From positions 124,001-188,000 of the forward strand of contig JAKOGH010000721.1 in assembly GCA_024811115.1 (NCBI GenBank): a stretch of DNA of 64,000 bases, in the 5' to 3' direction. A model generated the notes under the pieces. It did not search any database and was not told the DNA's origin. It saw only the letters and a list, made by a program, of their open reading frames with translations. Within the stretch, counting starts at the first letter, position 1. Each line of letters opens with the position of its first letter. Source of the stretch: Terana coerulea. Taxonomy: Eukaryota > Basidiomycota > Agaricomycetes > Polyporales > Phanerochaetaceae. The translations under genes and the position numbers were made by a program. Shown piece after piece: positions 23,849 to 36,702 of this stretch.

Positions 23849-25618
23849 TCACGGGCGAGCTTCGTTGACGATGATCGCCGCACCTCCCATGCCACTGCCG
23901 ACACACATGCTTGTGCATAGCACCTTCGCATCTCTGCGACGCAGCTCGGCGAGACCGGTCACAATTTGACGGACACCAGCTATGACACATATTAGTGAAC
24001 ACATAAAGTTCGCGGCGTGAAGAATATTTACTCATTCCAAGCGGGTGAGTGAGAGCAATGGAGCCTCCGCTGTGGGTACACGAAATTAAAATACAAGCCC
24101 CTGCAGAAGAAGGATAAGACGCACTTAGGGTTGACCTTATCCATGGGAAGCTGCAGCTGCTCGACACAATATGCGAACTGGGAGGCGAAGGCCTCATTGA
24201 TCTGACGTTACCAGTGAGCACTGGAGCCATCTGGAAGAATAGTAGTAGAACATACCTCGTATACGTCCACATCTTCCTTTCGTTAGGCCAGTATGCGCAA
24301 GAATTTTGGGAATAGCAGCTACAGGAGAAATTCCCATGTAACGCGGCTCAACCCCTGAAACCCCAATAAATCCGTATTTTAGTAAAGCGGCTCGTGGACA
24401 CGGGCGAAACGACACGTACCCACGAAAGTACTAGCGATGTACTTTCCTACGATGGGAAGGCCCGACGCCTCTGCGTGCTTTCTTGTCGTAAGGATGCAGA
24501 TCGCTGCACCGTCGCCAACTCCGCTTGCATTTCCTGCCGTAGTGCGACGATCACCCCACTCAAACGCAGATTTTAAACCTGCGAGGGACTCGAGAGTCAC
24601 TCCAGGACGAACGGTGTCATCCACAGACACCACCGAGCCGCGCAATTCAATAGGGAGAATCTCCTCGGCAAAGGTGCCTTTGCTACAGGCCTTGCGGAAA
24701 TAGCATGTCAGTACGCGTGGCCCAGTCAGCTCAGTAGTTGGCGTACCTCGGCTGCGCGAGTATGCGAGATCAAGGCATACTGGTCCTGCTTCTCTCTTGA
24801 TATATCGTAGGTCGTAGCAACCATCTCGGACGTCCAGCCCATAGGCTGCACAAATATATCAGCACAATAGTCTGAGTGGACGTAGGTAGACAAGGACCTC
24901 ACCTGTATACAATCCTCCGCCTGGACATTTGCTCGGACTGCGTCGACAACGTCCGGGCTTGGCCGAGGGCTGCGTGTAAAGGTAACTTGAGATCTGAGAA
25001 CGCTTCGCCCTCAACTCATCGAACGCACTTTAACGTCATGCTCTCCACGCCGACCGCGAGTCCTAGGGAGATAGAACCGGTCTGGACGGCATGTGCGATG
25101 CTTCTGACGGCCTGCAGTCCGGACGCACACAGTCTGTTCACTGTAGATATCGGTACCTCAGCTGGAATACCGGCCGCGAGCGCCGCTGCTCTTGAGATGT
25201 ACAGTGGCGACGGTGGGTGACAAGTTCCTACGCCGAGTCACGTCTGAGTCGCGCAGAACTATCTCCTCACTGCGCGTGTCTTGCTCACCAACACAAATAT
25301 CGTCAATAGTAGCTGGGTTGAGCTTCGTCTTCTCCAGTGTAGCCTGCAGCCAAAAGCATTCCAGTTCTTTCAACATAATTTACGGAGCTGTGAGCTTACT
25401 TTGAATAGAGCGTGCAACAGCTCGTCTACAGGAGTGTCCTTCAGCTGGCCCTTCTTAGCTCTACCCATAGCTGTCCGTTTGGCAAAGGTAATAACCACGT
25501 CATCGGGGTTCTGTTGCAGTAAAGCTGAGACCGCCCGGGAGGATGTGGCTACCGTGCGTCCGTGCACTGAGCTCGATGGTGAGCGGAGGACAGAGCGAAC
25601 AGCTAGTCGGGACAACAT
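23849..25618 (-). CDS. 3-ketoacyl-CoA thiolase, peroxisomal type
   Basis: Thiolase of fatty-acid beta-oxidation, cleaving 3-ketoacyl-CoA with CoA. The N-terminus begins [20 protein letters not shown]; an Arg-Leu-x5-type PTS2 peroxisomal signal is plausible but not exact. Landmarks: [27 protein letters not shown], active-site Cys in [78 protein letters not shown] (catalytic His) and [15 protein letters not shown] (second Cys). About nine exons. One extra base near 24276-24277 breaks the frame just before DVDVYEINEAF. The usual GHPLG reads THPLG here. Upstream sequence to 26171 is its promoter. Confidence 0.92.
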
Positions 25619-26171
25619 GGCGGTTGTCTGTCAAGTTATGCGCCCTGCCGTTTATACGCACGGGCAGCGTAAGGGCATCGAGGGAAAGAGGTCATGAGAC
25701 AGTACGGAACGGAGGACCATGGTCGCGGTGGAGGCCCGGTCGGGCTACTGATTGGACTGCACACAACAGCGTATTGCGATCAAAAGTACCCAAGTCCCCG
25801 ACTCCGAGTCCCCGCGGTAAACACTTTACTCGAAATAGTAGGGACATCGTGTACGCTGAGTAACTGGTTCTGCTCAATCTACGTAATGTAAGACCTAAGA
25901 AGATGCATATATAGACTGGCGGAAGCCATGTGCAAACTGTACAGCAGGCACGGCAGGAACCGTAGCATTCCTGCGGTTGTTCTTGAGCAGATCGCTTAGG
26001 CGTGCGGACATGCTTTCCTTGAAGTGCTAGCGTGTAAAGACGCGTCGGAACCCCGATGGCAGGATGAGTCTAAAATATGGTGTCGTGGAGACCCTGTGTA
26101 CGATTCCAGAAGGGTTAATCTACTGCGTTTCGTTGCAATAAACACTACTCACCGTGTGCTGTGTGCTCACC
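25619..26171. other. Intergenic: thiolase upstream region
   Basis: About 550 bp between the thiolase start and the bL32m stop. A C-rich stretch with repeated GACTCC/CCCCG occurs near 25790-25815. No gene is seen; a fatty-acid response element would be expected here but I cannot identify one securely. Confidence 0.4.
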
Positions 26172-26624
26172 TCATACGCTGGGAACTTCGCCGAGCGACT
26201 GTTCAGCTTCTCGTGCCTTTGACTTCCATCCGCGACTTATACTCGAGTAGCAATTGGGGCACAAGTGGTGTGCAAGCTTCGCTGACCCGCAGCCCGGGCA
26301 CGAAACCAAGTCTGAATGTCCGTAGGTATATGAGGTGGAAACGTGTCAGGACACGGTCGAACGCACTTTGCTTGTCCTTGAGACCTTTGTTGGCGGAGCG
26401 CATGGACTTTCGTGAATGCGACGTCTTTTTCTTTGGGACCGCCATGAGGATTGGCGGGATGAGCTCAAGCAGCGACTCCCATGCCGAGGGTAGCGTCCAG
26501 CCGAATGCCCGTGGTGCGAAGGAGAAAGCGGGGAGAAGACCGCCCGCTGCAAAAGTGGCCTTGCGAGCGGTAGCCTCAGCGCAGGGAATATCGAGCCCGC
26601 GGCGGGAAGAGCAAGGGCGGCCAT
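26172..26624 (-). CDS. MRPL32: Mitochondrial ribosomal protein bL32m
   Basis: Nuclear gene for mitochondrial large-subunit protein L32. The N-terminus is a long Ala/Arg/Leu/Ser presequence, followed by the processed core LMAVPKKKTSHSRKSMRSANKGLKDKQ and a zinc ribbon with two CxxC pairs (CPGCGSAKLAHHLCPNC). One intron (gtgcgt...cag, about 57 nt) separates KDKQ from NLVSCPGCG. Frame changes once inside the presequence; a missing base in the G4 run at 26530-26533 would restore it, but the poorly conserved presequence makes this less certain. It is head-to-head with the complex I gene at 26727. Confidence 0.88.
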
Positions 26625-26726
26625 GGTGGTAGAAGAGAACGAGCCAGTCGACCTCCGTGATGAATTGAACCTTGAGCGCTTCAGACTTGACCTGAACGTT
26701 CACCTGCGCGAGGAGTTGCACACACC
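26625..26726. promoter_or_regulatory. 102-bp bidirectional promoter between two mitochondrial-protein genes
   Basis: Only 102 bp separate the divergent ATGs of bL32m (26624, minus) and NDUFA5 (26727, plus), so both promoters must overlap. No TATA box is seen. Confidence 0.65.
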
Positions 26727-27194
26727 ATGTTCCGTCTCACGCGTCCGCTATTCAACCAACTGCGTAAAACGACGACGGGTATCGTGGGGCTCAACGTCCA
26801 TGCAGACCCACTGCCTGCCCTCGCCAAGACCTACGAGACCACTCTTTCCACGCTCTCTGCCATTCCGGAGACGTCCGTCTACCGCCAAAGCGTAGAAGCA
26901 CTCACGCAAAGAAAGCTTAACATCATCAAAGGGGCGAATGGAGACACTGAGGCTGTAGAGAAGCAGTTGGAAGAGGGTCATATCGAGGAGTCGTTGGACA
27001 TTGCTCAGGACGAGCTTGACCTGGTCTCCAAGATGGCTGAGTGGAAAGCGTACGTTCACCACATAGGACAACTCAAGCCATTATCTCAACTAATATGTTG
27101 GTTGTTGTGTAGGTGGGAGCCTTTAGAGGAGAAGCCCCCAGCTGGGCAATGGGAATACTCTGGGCGAACTGCAGACGCAGCATCATTGTCGTGA
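26727..27194 (+). CDS. Complex I subunit NDUFA5/B13 (29.9-kDa family)
   Basis: Accessory subunit of mitochondrial NADH:ubiquinone oxidoreductase, in the peripheral arm. Matches family pattern: TTGIVGLNVHADPLPAL, TLSAIPETSVYRQSVEALT, KLNIIKG, DELDLVSKMAEWKAWEPLEEKP and GQWEYSG. An intron with clean ends (gtacgt...gtag) splits WKA/WEPLEE. It is exactly 63 nt and free of stops, so an unspliced transcript would still be translated, with 21 extra residues. Size (about 134 residues when spliced) is normal for the family. Start 26727 gives the expected MFRLTRPLF mitochondrial leader. Confidence 0.93.
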   Translation: MFRLTRPLFNQLRKTTTGIVGLNVHADPLPALAKTYETTLSTLSAIPETSVYRQSVEALTQRKLNIIKGANGDTEAVEKQLEEGHIEESLDIAQDELDLVSKMAEWKAYVHHIGQLKPLSQLICWLLCRWEPLEEKPPAGQWEYSGRTADAASLS

Positions 27195-27546
27195 ACACCA
27201 GTTCAGCTACATTGTATTCCTCTGCAAGCTTTACGCCGTCACATGCCCAAACTCGACTACTGGACGAGCGGTTTCTTTGGTATAATTGCATGCTTGGAGG
27301 ATAGAATAGAAACATCAAAGGGATGCGCTCCTGACGTCAAGCCAGTTGGCGGTCACTTCATCTATTCGCTTTATGCAAGCGGGCAAGAAATCATGGAAAC
27401 AAGCCCCGTACAATACAGAGATGTAAGAATACAGGCGCGTGTCAGGTGCATGGCCACTACAGTACAGGATATGATACAAGACACCACAGAGATGGGATGG
27501 ATACAGTGATCGACATGGAATAGTGGGAGGAATGCGCTCGTACGTA
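27195..27546. other. Intergenic, convergent 3' ends
   Basis: About 350 bp downstream of NDUFA5 and of the convergent unknown gene. No gene or repeat is apparent; an open minus-strand frame over 27371-27550 may be the tail of the neighbouring unknown gene. Confidence 0.35.
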
Positions 27547-28637
27547 TTAAGCTTGGGTACGACACAGAGAACGTACACCTGGGGCAAACAATACACGGAA
27601 CGGAGGGATTTCCGACGACGTCCAGCAGCAAAGACCGGTCGAACAGATCATAGATGCCATACCCCGTCGAATGTGTGCTGGTGAAAACGCGTTTATGTCC
27701 GACGATGTCTCGGTATTCCACTGCGTTTGCACGGGGAATGACAACTCTGCCATGGACGCTCCAGTGACCTGCTCCTTCAGAGACCCTAGCGCGGCCTTCG
27801 GTCCCGAGAAACTTCTCCTCTCCTCGCTCTCCTCTTCGCAGACGGTAGTCCAAGAGATGATGCTGTCATCTTCGACAAACGTAGCATCGGAGGCTCCATC
27901 GTAAATAGAATCCGCATCGTTCTCATCCGACGACAGAGTGGGCGGACACCGGCTGCTCATCTTCGAAAAGATGAAGCTGGTCCGGTGATGGGTTGCACTC
28001 CAATAGAGATACGCTTCGAAACATCCGACAGACGTCCTCCACTTGAGGTGACGATGGCCGCGGGGTTGGCGTATACGCCGCATCGTCGTCTACGTCTTCG
28101 TCTTGGAGGGACCAGTGTTCCACCATAGCGCAAAGATCGTCAAGCACATGGGTGAATGGAACGGAGGACTGAATGATAAAGATGCTGTCGCGGGGACTAT
28201 CGCTATCGACGCCGAGGGATAAAGTCCACTCATCGCGTGTGTCGGATGGGGGGAGAAGGAAGACAGGGGCATGGCGTCGGCTTTGAGCTTTCAATGAGCC
28301 TCTGTCCTTGACTGGCTGCCAGTGTGGAGGGCTATCGTCACATTCGTCTTCATCGTCTATCATGAAAGATGATGCTGGTCTCCTCCATGGCTCTGAGCAT
28401 TGTGCGTCTGCCTGCGCAAACTTGATTTTCACTCAGCCAAAGGGGTAAAGCAGCGAAGATGCGCCGACTGACCTGGACACCCACACTGACATCTGCTACA
28501 TGAGCGGGAAGCTCCGGGTTGTTGCTGATTGATATAACATCGCAGAGGTTTTCACCCAGCAATATGGTTCTTCGCTTGGAGGTGCCAGCCCCTGGCCTGG
28601 GTGGAAGGGTAACGAACCCAGAACCGCTGCTGGTCAT
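27547..28637 (-). CDS. Uncharacterised protein, frame uncertain at the 3' end
   Basis: I do not recognise this protein. Exon 1 runs from ATG 28637 (MTSSGSGFVTLPPRPGAG, ENLCDVISISNNPELPAHVADVSVGVQ). A phase-0 intron follows (gtcagt...gcag), then a long exon (FMIDDEDECDDSPPHW, DSIFIIQSSVPFTHVLDDL, PQVEDVCRMF). Near 27950-28000 the open frame ends while another with similar acidic composition (DENDADSIYDGASDATFVEDDSIISW) continues, implying one missing base. A further switch near 27770 is possible, since the stretch EYRDIVGHKRVFTSTHS in a third frame also looks coding. Mostly hydrophilic, no signal peptide or membrane segment. Confidence 0.5.
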
Positions 28638-29136
28638 AAATACGATGGAAATGCGGGATTTAAGATAAGGAAGCACGAAAGTGCGCCGGGAATTTGCTGC
28701 CAGGCATAGGCTGTGATGGAGAAGAGGAAGGAGTGGAGAGGAGTAATAGTCTGACGGAGGCAGCGGGCGGGATCGTAGCCTCCACGTCCCGATCGGGTAC
28801 AGTAGCCAAGATCGTGTAGCGCACAGGCAGATGGCACTGGGTCGAGCCCCGCTCGGGGCTCCTTCCGCCATGGCTGGCACTCTTGGAGACCTGCATCCGA
28901 TAATTCATTGCTCTCCGTCTGAGTCATTGACACGGACCTACAAAGCGGACTCGGCGCCAGCACTGGACAGCAACAATAATACGATGGAAAAAGACAGCAC
29001 GGTAGCTATCGGTTAATATGATGGAAGGTGCGATTACAGAGCTTCTGCACTGTGACTGAAGCCTTGCCAGCATTATCAATACCGGCTACTGCAAATAGGG
29101 AAACACTGAAGAGCTTACATTTTGGTCCGTTCATGA
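28638..29136. other. Intergenic region between unknown gene and GNAT gene
   Basis: About 500 bp, upstream of the gene starting at 28637 and downstream of the GNAT stop. Both-strand ORFs here look like chance. Nothing else noted. Confidence 0.4.
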
Positions 29137-30046
29137 CTACGTCTGCCGTTGTTGTTCCCATCTTTCTCGCGTCAGCACACGAGAACGTACGTCCCATCCG
29201 AGCAAGCCCTGCTTCCCAAGTTTCTTTTCCACCGCGAATCCCGCCTTCGTGTATGCAGCACTTTCCCAGGGGCACAACGGTGAATCAACAGCCTTTATGG
29301 TCTTGACCTTCGAATCCCGGGAGAAGGTCTGTTCTAAAGCGTGCTGAAGTAAATCTTCTTGGACGAGTACAGGGCGGTACTCTTCCATAATGTAGAAGTG
29401 GCGAATCACTGCGACGTCGGAGGTCCCTCGCTTGCTCAGTTGTTTCCTAATGGCTTCCAATTTGGGCAGCGCTTCCATTCGTGTTCACAGTAGTGGTGGA
29501 GGTAGAATCCAATGACGCGTCCACAGCGATGAAGCCTACGAACTTGCCGGCATACTCCAGAATCCAAAATCCAGATGAAGGCGATCTCGAGTAGTAGTCT
29601 TTGATGTCAATGACATCTGGTCTGCGAAGTACTTGCTGGGCTGCTTCCTCAAACGAGGGACGGTTATATCTGCAGCACGAAGTCAGATCTGCATTGTAGA
29701 AACACCAATGTTGCAACATACAAGTCCGCAAGAAACATGAGAGGTACAAAGCATGCGGCGAAGGAGGGGAGCGGGCGTAGATACCTCCACCATGGCATTT
29801 CAGGATCCGGCCACCAGTTCCCCAGTTGAACCAAAATGGACGACAGAGCTATCCAAGTAGCCAAGAACAGTGGATGTACGTATGCTATCGTGGGCTCAGC
29901 GAGGTGTAGCTTCGCAGATGCCTGTGTCACTCACTCCACCTATTCGCGGTTGCGAGTCCCTCCATCTGGGCCTTGCCGACGGAGAAGCGGGCCAGCCTGT
30001 CATCTTCAGATGCATACGGACGTATGCGAGCGGCCTGGTCAGCCAT
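29137..30046 (-). CDS. GNAT-family N-acetyltransferase with hydrophobic insertion
   Basis: Predicted GNAT acetyltransferase. N-terminus MADQAARIRPYASEDDRLARF matches the first GNAT strand. A hydrophobic region follows (HPLFLATWIALSSILVQLGNWW and FAACFVPLMFLADL), which could be one or two membrane segments. Then come RRPDVIDIKDYY, GFWILEYAGKFVGFIAVDAS (strands 2-4), AVIRHFYIMEEYRPVLVQEDLL (acetyl-CoA loop region) and LCPWESAAYTKAGF near the end. Introns follow ATANRW and FLAD. One frame break near 29478: an extra base separates STTTVNT from EALPKLEAIRKQL. The membrane-inserted layout is typical of basidiomycete GNAT paralogues. Substrate unknown. Confidence 0.72.
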
Positions 30047-30447
30047 CTCTAGCGATGGTGGTGGTTGAAGTTGTGAGAGGGATGGAGTTGGCTGAAGAGC
30101 ATGTCGCGCGCGGTGACCTGTAGCTATATGCTTTGGCTAGTCGCACGTTCGTGTTGGGTGTGTAGGCGCCAGAGCCTGTTTGACTGTGCCTGTCCTCGAA
30201 GTGGCTCTTGACTTTATCCACACGCCGTCATCTGGGCCAAATAATTCCAGCCAATATTCTCGAGGTCCAAGGGTCTGGATTTCAGCGTCGCCCGCGAACG
30301 TTGTGGTTTAGCTCCATGCCGAAGCATTTATTACGACATACCGCTCAAATCCAGCTGCTGTTTGCCTCGTGGTCCTTGATCTTATCTACCTGCAGTCCCG
30401 CTGAACTTACCACTCTGCCGCCTCCCTGAGGTCCTCCTGCTACCGGC
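30047..30447. promoter_or_regulatory. Divergent promoter region, GNAT gene and Pro/Ser-rich gene
   Basis: About 400 bp between divergent starts; no individual motif identified. Confidence 0.4.
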
Positions 30448-31681
30448 ATGAACTCCCATCGCTCTCCTCAGTCCCTTGACTCTGCTTCTCTGAACATCAG
30501 TGGGCCCCGCTCGCTGCGACCTCATACTCGCGAAGACCTGCAGCCGCCTACTCCTCGTTATTACCCCAACACCCCTCAGCAGCGGCCGGTCGTGCCAGTT
30601 TATGCGCCATCTAATGCGTCAACCTGGGACGACCGAGACGGAGAGCCCCGTGAAGGAGACTACATACCAGGATCCTACCCTCATGATGAAGCTTCCGTGC
30701 CAGGCACTCCTCGAGGCTGGGGGATGGGCCTCATGGGCGGCCTCGTCAACCGGTTCAGGAGGATTCCGCGTGCCATGGCCAAACATCATTCTCGGGAGAG
30801 TCTATATGCTCAATATGTGGCTCAAGCGGAGGCAATGGCAGCACGCGATTCTCGTCGGTTTGCTAGTCGAGTCAGTAAGTAACGTACTACTGCAGAATGC
30901 CATGCCATGCTCAAAGACCTTCGTCAGCTTCGCAGGCTTTGTCCGATATTCCGGAGAGCACCTCGGAAATTGAAACGGAGCCATTGCCGACCGTTCATGG
31001 AAGCTATGAAGACGGGACTACCGCAGTTCATCACGAACCAGCACGAGCGGGCATGAGTGCCAGTCCTACTTACAGGGACTCGCAGTCCGACTCAGAATAT
31101 TCGAAGGCGCCGACTGCCGATATCCCGTTACCGCCAAAGGATACATGGGCTTATCACCTGGCACGCGTTCAGCTGTTCGTCAAGCACATACACAGCCTGC
31201 CATGGTCTTCGCATCGGATAGTCGAAGACTACGTCCCTGCTAGAGATGGTCGAGGCGGCTATGGCAAAAGAAGCCGATGATATCCTGGTATGCGAAGAAA
31301 GGCAGCAAAGGGCAAGACACGGAGAAAACTGCCCCAATCACCCCACCGCACCTCTTCATCGTTCCCGCTACCCCTCAGTCGGGCAGTTACCTGTCTTCTG
31401 CGTACGGCATTCCTGCGCCTCTGCATCCGGGTGTAGTTGTCCCTACACCTTACTCGGAAGCTACCACGGCAATTCGTCCCCTCCGAACCCCGATGACCGT
31501 TACGAGCGCAGGCGTGACGCTGCCATCGCCTGGCGCATCCTCACATGGCCTGGGGGAGCACTCGGTGCGATACAGCTGGTATTCAAGTAGCCCTCAGGAA
31601 TATCTCCACTACCCAGATCCTTCCCAAGTGTCGTCTCCGCAGACAAACTATCTCGGATACTTCACTCCGCATCGGCGGTGA
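30448..31681 (+). CDS. Uncharacterised Pro/Ser/Tyr-rich protein
   Basis: Family unknown. Exon 1 (30448-30874) encodes a disordered, Pro-rich N-terminus (RPHTREDLQPPTPRYYPNTP) with a short basic/hydrophobic patch (GWGMGLMGGLVNRFRRIPR). A 53-nt intron joins it to SQALSDIPESTSEIETEPLP. A conserved-looking block follows (KDTWAYHLARVQLFVKHIHSLPW, VEDYVPA), then SWYAKKG and a Pro/Ser/Tyr-rich tail ending FTPHRR. The frame breaks at the A4 run 31266-31269; one extra A joins YGK to KKPMISWYAKK. No enzyme motif, signal peptide or membrane span is visible. Shape suggests a scaffold or regulatory protein; that is inference. Confidence 0.6.
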
Positions 31682-32132
31682 CCGTATGGCCGCAGAAAAT
31701 CCTTGGAGGATGCTACGACGTGTGTGGACATTCTCTACTCGATTTATTACCCCCACTTTTCTTCTAGTACGACCTCTCACGACCAGACCCTTCACTTGTT
31801 TCTGCTCACGGATTGGCTTGCCTTGCGTATTGTTGTTCTATAGCCGGACCCCGTTCGTATACCTCACTGCGGTACTGTCGTCCTCGCTTGGAGATAGTGT
31901 ATACACCTACTATGTGTATAATATAGTGTCGCCGCTTCTTTTGTCGACAGTGGCCTTTGGTTGACTAAGTGCGCCTCGCCACCGGTAATGTTAATATTGG
32001 TTGGGCCTACTGCTAGCGGCAGTCTCCGCGCCACAAAGGCTCCGAGTCTGGTTATCAGCTGGCCCGGGCGCCTTGGCGGCGATTCTTCATCTTACTGTCA
32101 TCGCTGCTCAGGCCACAGATCTATCTATCGCT
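31682..32132. other. Intergenic: dienelactone hydrolase upstream region
   Basis: About 450 bp. An AT-rich patch (gtgtataatatagtg) at about 31912-31926 could be a TATA-like element or part of the upstream gene's 3' end. No gene seen. Confidence 0.4.
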
Positions 32133-33650
32133 ATGTTGATCACTAAGACATTTCACGACGTGCCGACGAAGTTGAATGCCAATGGACGACCGATCAGGAT
32201 TTTCATCATCGCGCCTGCTGTGTCCGGCTATCCCAATGCCAAGTTCCCTGGTAAGCTGGACATGTACTTGTCCATCGTGTTGATGCGTCGTACGCCAGAA
32301 CTCACGTACGGCTATCATTAGGTGTTGTAGTTTTCAGGTGCATTCGATCTAGGAGACGTATGTGAGCAGATCTCATACCTCTTCACAGCGAGATCTATCA
32401 GGTAACTGGCCCGGTGGAGCGATTCGCGGGCCAAATCGCCAGTCAAGGCTTCGTCGTCGGTAGGAATAAACTGGATATCCAAGGTCTTACTTCTCAGTTG
32501 ACTATATGCGCATAAACAGCATGCCCCTCGACCTATCACGAGTTTGAAGGACCAGAGCCGATCCCGTATGACACTGAAGGTACGCTCCTGGCGTAGTTTC
32601 CTGAACAGAGCTCTGACTTGTGGAGTTGCGATAATAAAAAGGAACCGACAGAGGCAACCGCTACAAGGTAAACGAGCTAATACTCGCATTGAGGTCAGCG
32701 CTGATGTCAATCCGAAGATCGAGAAGGAAGTCGCTGCATACGACGAGGTGTGTACCTCGACGAGTGAATTATCTTCACGAGCTAGCCGTTGACTGTGCTC
32801 AGGACGCCACCTTATCAATCGATCTTCTGTGCTCACTAAAGAACTGCAACGGCCGCATTGCTGGTGAGGAAATCAGCTCTTCGTAAGTCTGAGTGTCGCT
32901 GACGCCGCTCCCGTTTAGCCACGGGCATGTGCCTTGGAGGTCACTTGGTAGGTGCACAAACGCAGCGCCATGAACTCCTCGGATACTGATTATTTTATTC
33001 AAATGGCGTAGGCTTTCCGCGTAAGTCTAGCTGAGCACTCATCCACACTGCTGCTGACCGATAGCATCACAGGCTGCCTTCGACCCTCGCGTTTTATCAT
33101 CCGTGTGCTTCTTCGCGACCGACGTCCACTCAGCGACGCTGGGCAAGGGTGCAAAAGACGACTCGCTCGTGCGTGTCCGTAAGGGAGATCTGACCGGGAA
33201 AGGCGAGCTTGTGGTACGTACCGACCACTTGGCATTGGATTATCTATCTCTAACTCGCGTCGTTCAGATGATTTTTGGCAAACAAGTGAGGGCCGCATGC
33301 ATTAGACGCATTGCTGCCGGCCTTACTGATGCGCTCTAAGGACACCCACGTACCTCGCGAGGGGAGAGACTTGATCCGCAAGACCCTGGAAGATGCCAAC
33401 GTTCCTGTGTCGGTAAGCATACCTATCAAAGTGTTTGCCCGTGATAGGCAGATGACGTTTGATTTGTGAGCAGTTTTTAGAAGTACAAGCCCAACATGCA
33501 TTTATTCGCGATGAATCCTCAAAGGGGCGATGGGATGCGGCGCTCACGCGCTCGTTGTTTACCTTTATGATGGAGGTCTTCGAAAGAACGGTAGGGAGGG
33601 ATCTTGGCGAGCGTATATCAGGAAACGAGAAGATCGAGCATGTGTGCTAA
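32133..33650 (+). CDS. Dienelactone hydrolase family protein
   Basis: Alpha/beta hydrolase of the dienelactone hydrolase (carboxymethylenebutenolidase) family, cytosolic. The catalytic triad is visible: Cys in ATGMCLGGHLAF, Asp in MIFGKQDTHVPREGRD, His in QAQHAFIRDESSKGR. Other family strings: VVVFSEIYQVTGPVERFAGQIA, FVVACPSTYHEFEGPEPIPYD and VCFFATDVHSATLG. At least a dozen short exons, two of them only 9-26 nt long, all splice in frame with GT-AG ends, and no frame break was found. Some relatives open lactones in aromatic degradation; fungal paralogues are mostly of unknown substrate. Confidence 0.9.
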
Positions 33651-34137
33651 AGTGAAAGCGAATGTATTTTATCCGAGTAGCCCACAAAATATCGGGCCTT
33701 CCGGCCATGAAACGAAATGATCAAGTTTCCAACGCATCTATAGCGGGCGCGAGGACGCTGAGGAACAGATCTCGCTGGTTGTGAGGGGGTCAGTATGTGG
33801 GCACATATGCACCTTACCGTCGACATATCCTGCCAAACTCTTGCCCTCCTTGGGGCGACTGACAACATTCTCCTGGTGGCGTTCACGCATCACACCGTGT
33901 ACATGTAGCGATACAAACAATGCAACTTCTCATTTGCTGAGGGGACTACCGCTATAGTGGACATTCGACCGACGCCAACAGGACCGCCGGCCGGGGACTC
34001 GTGATTGTGGATACAACAGAGGGATATTGGGCTAGTTACACAGCTTGCGTCGGGGTACCATGCAGGATGAGAGGAATGAAGAACAGCGACAAGAACGAAG
34101 CAACGAGCGAGGGAAAATGGTGGTACATCTAAGCAGT
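33651..34137. other. Intergenic, convergent 3' regions
   Basis: About 490 bp between the stops of the dienelactone hydrolase (+) and TEF1 (-). Expected to hold both 3' UTRs; nothing else recognised. Confidence 0.45.
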
Positions 34138-35839
<1,702 letters not shown>

Positions 35840-36702
35840 TTTTTTGAAGCTGCCAAGCGCATATATTCAGCAAACCTGATCAAAGTGAAGATCGCACGCA
35901 TCGAAAAGGACCAGGAGCAGACGACCACTTGAGAGTTCACTTTTTGAATTCATACCCTCCCAAGCGTTCGTATACCCCCGTACCCCCATCGGCGGCGGAA
36001 CGAGCATACAGATCTGTAAGCTCGAGAATAAAATGACTTACTTGAAAGCGTGAAAGAAAGTGAAAGGGAGGAGGGAAAGGCGGTGGTAGGTGAAGGTTAA
36101 GAAGAAACGACGAGGGTCAAGGGGATTTCGGCTTATGTACCTTCCAGACTCTCAATTTTTTGAGTGATCGATAGATCAGATTAGCAATAGGCGCTGTTAA
36201 CATCCTCCGGCTGTGCGCCGTCGCGCCGGTGATGACTCCGGAGCACTGGCCACATGATTCACCTTCCTCTTCCGGTAATTTCTCCACTCGTGAGTTGAGG
36301 GCGACCTCGACCGGTGGTGGAAGATAAATTACAAACTTCACGATTAAAGAAACTATGGGGGTACATGCGACGGCTGTATACTCTACAGTTGTTGTATTGC
36401 TGACAGATGATTAGAGCGGGGAGTGAACACAATTGCGATGAAGTTCGGCTACAGAGAACTCGAGATGCGATGAGATAACATGGATGAAGGTGCAGGAAGA
36501 ACGCGAAGGCAGGAGCATGAGACGGATGGAGGATGATAGTGGCAACGAGGCCGCAGAGGCACGTCTCAACGTCGCGCGGCATCAGATAGATGCGGCTAAG
36601 CAAGCATAGAGTCAGTCGCAAGATATTCGAATACGATGGACCTGCGATGGACGCTCACCAAGGTGAAATGGAAACTTAGGACCACGCTTGCCTGCCCAGT
36701 GA
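35840..36702. promoter_or_regulatory. TEF1 upstream region with possible leader intron
   Basis: About 860 bp between TEF1 and the convergently placed end of the kinase gene. Likely contains the TEF1 leader, a putative leader intron of about 180 nt (36042-35860) and the promoter. Purine-rich G/A stretch at about 36048-36085. No other gene seen. Confidence 0.4.

Noticed and set aside
23849..33650. Amidase, thiolase and dienelactone hydrolase as one catabolic cluster
   Set aside because: They are mixed with mitochondrial, unknown and GNAT genes on both strands, and no transporter or pathway regulator is present.
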